Origin: Leptospira sp. 96542
Lineage (GTDB): Bacteria; Spirochaetota; Leptospiria; Leptospirales; Leptospiraceae
Reading direction: 5' to 3'
Assembly (NCBI GenBank): GCA_029310945.1
Contig: JARJFC010000020.1
Span: 1-64,000, forward strand
Length of the DNA: 64,000 nt
Shown: in pieces, positions 61,262 through 64,000 of the stretch
Position numbering within the stretch: position 1 is the stretch's first letter
How the letters are laid out: every line of letters begins with the position of its first letter
Position numbers and translations under genes: made by a program
Notes under the pieces: generated by a model
The model's input: only the letters and a program-made list of their open reading frames with translations
Database searches by the model: none
What the model was told of the DNA's origin: nothing

Positions 61262-62008
61262 TTAATCTTTATTTTGTCGATTGAATTTGAATTCTGTCAT
61301 TTTCGATTCATATATACTTACTTCACCATAGGGCAAAAAATGGTTATCATAATGGAGTTTTAGTAATTTTTCTGAATTATCACCAAACCCTCTTTTGATT
61401 TCATATTCAATGTAAATAAAATCTGTAGATTCAATTGAATCTAAATACTGACCATCGTGCAGTAAATTTAGAAAAATCACAAACTTACCTGCATGTTTTA
61501 GAATTTTCAGTGCGAACAACATTTCCCTTAGTTTTAACAAATATAAATATGGTCTTGTGTTTCGTGCCATTTTGAGTTTTATCTCTGCTTCTGCAAGATC
61601 ACGGAGTGCTAATCGCAAGAAAGCTTTCGTTTGCGCCTTTTCTTTTCCCCTTGATTTTTGTCCTAAGGATTGAATCTTATCTTTGAGATATTCGATATTT
61701 TTTTCCAAAATTTGATCGTAAAGCGTAATCAGTGAAAATTGTGTTTTTCGCATCGCATAATATGAATTTGAGAATTGACCTTGGATATGATAACTTTTGA
61801 ATTCGAGATAAAGATCAATGTTATCTTTGTACATCGTTTTTTCCGCATCTGTACCTAAATGAATGACGCTTGCATCGATAGATTGAATCAATAAATAATT
61901 TTCTTCGGCACCAAAGGCAGTTTGTAGGTCTCCGTTTGCAAAATTTTTGGTATTGGTTACCATTAGCAAAAATAATGCAAAAATTTTGGAAAAAAGGCTC
62001 ACAATCAA
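61262..62008 (-). CDS. Conserved secreted protein of unknown function
   Basis: A 248-residue protein with an N-terminal hydrophobic segment ending near NFANG (probable signal peptide). The mature protein is helical: Arg/Lys-rich segments such as LRDLAEAEIKLKMARNTRPY and KSRGKEKAQTKAFLRL suggest a helical bundle. Its end is close to the purT stop (convergent, nine bases). I recognise no family, and nothing nearby suggests its role. Confidence 0.6.
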   Translation of the reverse strand: MIVSLFSKIFALFLLMVTNTKNFANGDLQTAFGAEENYLLIQSIDASVIHLGTDAEKTMYKDNIDLYLEFKSYHIQGQFSNSYYAMRKTQFSLITLYDQILEKNIEYLKDKIQSLGQKSRGKEKAQTKAFLRLALRDLAEAEIKLKMARNTRPYLYLLKLREMLFALKILKHAGKFVIFLNLLHDGQYLDSIESTDFIYIEYEIKRGFGDNSEKLLKLHYDNHFLPYGEVSIYESKMTEFKFNRQNKD

Positions 62009-62280
62009 TTTTCGGAGTTTGGAGTATTATAAAATATGAATAAATGAGCTGGTAAAGATTTATCCAATTATGTCTTCAAACTCAGAATTTTGGTAATTTA
62101 TTTCCATCCAAATGATGAGAAACTGGGAAGTTGTTTGCTAATTTTGCCCTTTCCAAGGGTCAAACAAGCGCAAATCCAAGTCAAATTCTGTGCAAAAAGT
62201 TGAGGGTTCGGTAATTCTTTCACTGGATTATTGCGGATTCTTAGGAAATTTGGTGTTTAATCACTTTTTTTAGGTTCAAT

Positions 62281-63777
62281 ATGATAAAAATTTCCGGTCT
62301 CAACAAACAGTTCAACGGAAACGTGCTATTCGATGATTTGACTTTTGGTGTCAATCGAGGGGAACGCGTGGGTCTTGTGGGAAGAAACGGCCACGGTAAA
62401 TCTACTTTGGTTCAGATCATACTCGGAAAACTGGAACCCGATTCAGGTAACATTACTGTTCCAAAAGGTTATCGAATTGGACATTTGGAACAGCACCTAA
62501 CATTTACTAAGCCTACTGTTTTGGAAGAGTGTGCTCTTGGTTTGCCAGAAGGTGACGAGTATGAAACTTGGAAGGTTGAGCGTATTTTGTTTGGACTAGG
62601 TTTTAAAGAGGAAGACATGGAACGAAGTCCGAATGACTTTTCTGGAGGATACCAAATTCGGATGAATTTGGCTAAACTACTTGTTTCAGCTCCAGACATG
62701 TTAGTGTTAGATGAACCAAATAACTACTTAGATATTGTGACAATCAGATGGTTAGAAGAATTCTTGCGTGAATGGGAAGGAGAGATCATTTTGATTACCC
62801 ACGATAGAAGTTTTATGGATAGTGTTGTGACGCACACAGTGGCGATTCATAGAACAAAAGCAATTAAAGTACAGGGAGACACTGAAAAATTATACAATCA
62901 AATCAACCAAGCTGAAGAAATATACGAAAAAACAAGGTTGAATGAGGCGAAAAAACGCAAACAAGAAGAGATATTTATCGCTAAGTTCAAAGCTAAAGCT
63001 AGTTTTGCGAGTAGAACTCAGTCAAGAGTTAAAAAACTAGAAAAACAAGGTGAAATGAAAGCTCTCGATACAATCGAGGATTTAGAATTATATTTCAACA
63101 GTGCTCCATTTTCCGCAAATCAAATGTTAAGTGTAGATGGATTAAAATTTTCGTACACGGGATCAGATCCTTTTCTGATCGAGGATTTTTCAATCAGTGT
63201 TGGGCCAAATGATCGGATTTGTATCATCGGAAAAAATGGTAAAGGGAAATCCACTCTGCTTAAACTAATCGCAGGAGAATTAAAACAAATTTCTGGAGAA
63301 ATAAAAAAGCATCCTGTTTTGAAAGAAGGTTATTTTGGTCAAACTAACAAACTCAATATGGATGAGAAAAATACTGTAGTCCAAGAAATTATGAGTGCAG
63401 ATCCCAATTGTTCTGAAGGCAAGGCTCGAAACATAGCAGGGGGGTTGATGTTTTCTGAAGATCTAGCCTTGAAAAAAATTAAGGTACTTTCGGGTGGGGA
63501 GAAGAGTCGGGTACTTCTTGGAAAAATTTTAGTAACACCCTGTCATCTACTTTATTTGGACGAACCAACGAATCATTTAGATATGCAATCTTGTGATTCG
63601 CTCATTGAGGCCATTGATAATTTTGACGGTTCAGTAATTATGGTCACTCACAACGAAATGCACTTACGTGCTGTGGCCACAAAATTAATTGTTTTTGATG
63701 ACAATCGTGTTTTTGTTTACGATGGTGGTTATGATGATTTTTTATCCGACATTGGTTGGAAGGACGAAGAAAATTGA
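62281..63777 (+). CDS. ABC-F family ATPase
   Basis: A 498-residue soluble protein with two ABC ATPase domains and no membrane segments. Domain 1 has Walker [10 protein letters not shown], signature SGGYQIR and Walker [12 protein letters not shown]; domain 2 has [17 protein letters not shown] and [10 protein letters not shown]. The ABC-F linker lies between ([20 protein letters not shown]). ABC-F proteins act on the ribosome to rescue stalled translation or protect it. A subgroup close to YbiT/Uup-like proteins is likely by length and linker, but not proven. An ABC transporter ATPase gene overlaps its stop. Confidence 0.92.
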   Translation: MIKISGLNKQFNGNVLFDDLTFGVNRGERVGLVGRNGHGKSTLVQIILGKLEPDSGNITVPKGYRIGHLEQHLTFTKPTVLEECALGLPEGDEYETWKVERILFGLGFKEEDMERSPNDFSGGYQIRMNLAKLLVSAPDMLVLDEPNNYLDIVTIRWLEEFLREWEGEIILITHDRSFMDSVVTHTVAIHRTKAIKVQGDTEKLYNQINQAEEIYEKTRLNEAKKRKQEEIFIAKFKAKASFASRTQSRVKKLEKQGEMKALDTIEDLELYFNSAPFSANQMLSVDGLKFSYTGSDPFLIEDFSISVGPNDRICIIGKNGKGKSTLLKLIAGELKQISGEIKKHPVLKEGYFGQTNKLNMDEKNTVVQEIMSADPNCSEGKARNIAGGLMFSEDLALKKIKVLSGGEKSRVLLGKILVTPCHLLYLDEPTNHLDMQSCDSLIEAIDNFDGSVIMVTHNEMHLRAVATKLIVFDDNRVFVYDGGYDDFLSDIGWKDEEN

Positions 63778-64000
63778 ATTCGATAGTTTCTGTCAAAAAT
63801 GTTTCTAAACGTTATAGTAACGACTATTTAGCGTTAAATCATGTGAACTGGGAAGTGAAGAAAGGAGAAATTCATGCCTTGCTTGGCCCAAATGGTGCTG
63901 GTAAAACTACCTTAATTTCACTGATCTGTGGTATCGTTAATCCTTCCGAAGGCACTGTATTGGTTGACGGAAATGATATCATTAGTGATTTTAAATTGAC
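63774..64000 (+). CDS. ABC transporter ATP-binding protein, partial
   Basis: The gene begins with TTG at 63774, overlapping the ABC-F stop by four bases, and runs off the window. The visible 75 residues contain [20 protein letters not shown] and Walker [10 protein letters not shown], then [16 protein letters not shown], which is typical of an ABC exporter nucleotide-binding domain of the drug/ABC-2 type. The overlap suggests translational coupling with the ABC-F gene. The permease should follow outside the window. Confidence 0.88.
   Translation, partial: MNSIVSVKNVSKRYSNDYLALNHVNWEVKKGEIHALLGPNGAGKTTLISLICGIVNPSEGTVLVDGNDIISDFKL

Overview
The window reads as chromosome of a spirochaete of the genus Leptospira, probably a saprophytic or environmental lineage. 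This is inferred from the AT-rich composition, the many spirochaete-type lipoproteins with short relaxed lipoboxes, several protein types familiar from Leptospira, and a metabolic, regulatory and chemosensory gene mix. No database search was possible. I see no rRNA or tRNA gene, CRISPR array, insertion sequence, prophage or plasmid function.

Layout. 0-7 kb: a TetR regulator, two lipoprotein genes behind a cobalamin riboswitch, a di-haem peroxidase, an EAL protein, a 51-residue Cys-rich protein, and a secreted protein next to a tocopherol-cyclase-like protein. 7-16 kb: a PhaR-type DNA-binding protein with an RND pump, YiaA-like protein, and a probable iron-uptake group (PepSY membrane protein, lipoprotein, TonB-dependent receptor) with Fur-like sites. 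16-21 kb: an MHYT-PAS-histidine kinase-receiver-Hpt protein followed directly by an HD-GYP response regulator, which is a c-di-GMP output pair. 21-25 kb: a second cobalamin riboswitch, a CWC-type Cys-rich protein and class Ia ribonucleotide reductase nrdB-nrdA. 25-34 kb: a dual cyclic-nucleotide-binding-domain protein, an LpxR-like outer-membrane protein, an SDR plus two class II aldolase-like proteins facing a TetR gene, and a neutral ceramidase. 34-43.5 kb: a CzcA-type RND pump, an AsmA protein, a TetR/DAPG-hydrolase-like/SDR group with two perfect operators, and an oxidoreductase/PadR pair with a long palindrome.

43.8-54.1 kb is a chemosensory cluster: PAS-ATPase, cheW, MCP, cheA, cheB, cheY, receiver-ATPase, cheD, a receiver-PAS-PAS-DHp protein with no ATPase domain, and a STAS protein. 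The first and the second-last kinase-like genes of the forward series are paralogues. They carry an ATPase domain but share no phosphoacceptor histidine. The DHp protein has the histidine but no ATPase. This complementary set is the best candidate in the window for an undescribed signalling system. No cheR is present here.

54-64 kb: a voltage-gated potassium channel with a zinc ribbon, a multipass membrane protein beside an SGNH hydrolase, an AraC/ankyrin pair, a beta-hydroxyacid dehydrogenase, purT, a conserved secreted protein, an ABC-F ATPase, and the start of an ABC transporter ATPase cut by the window end.

Regulation is unusually legible: two cobalamin riboswitches that share a downstream hairpin, Fur-like boxes, three palindromic operators beside TetR or PadR genes, and two copies of a 77-nt structured dispersed repeat.
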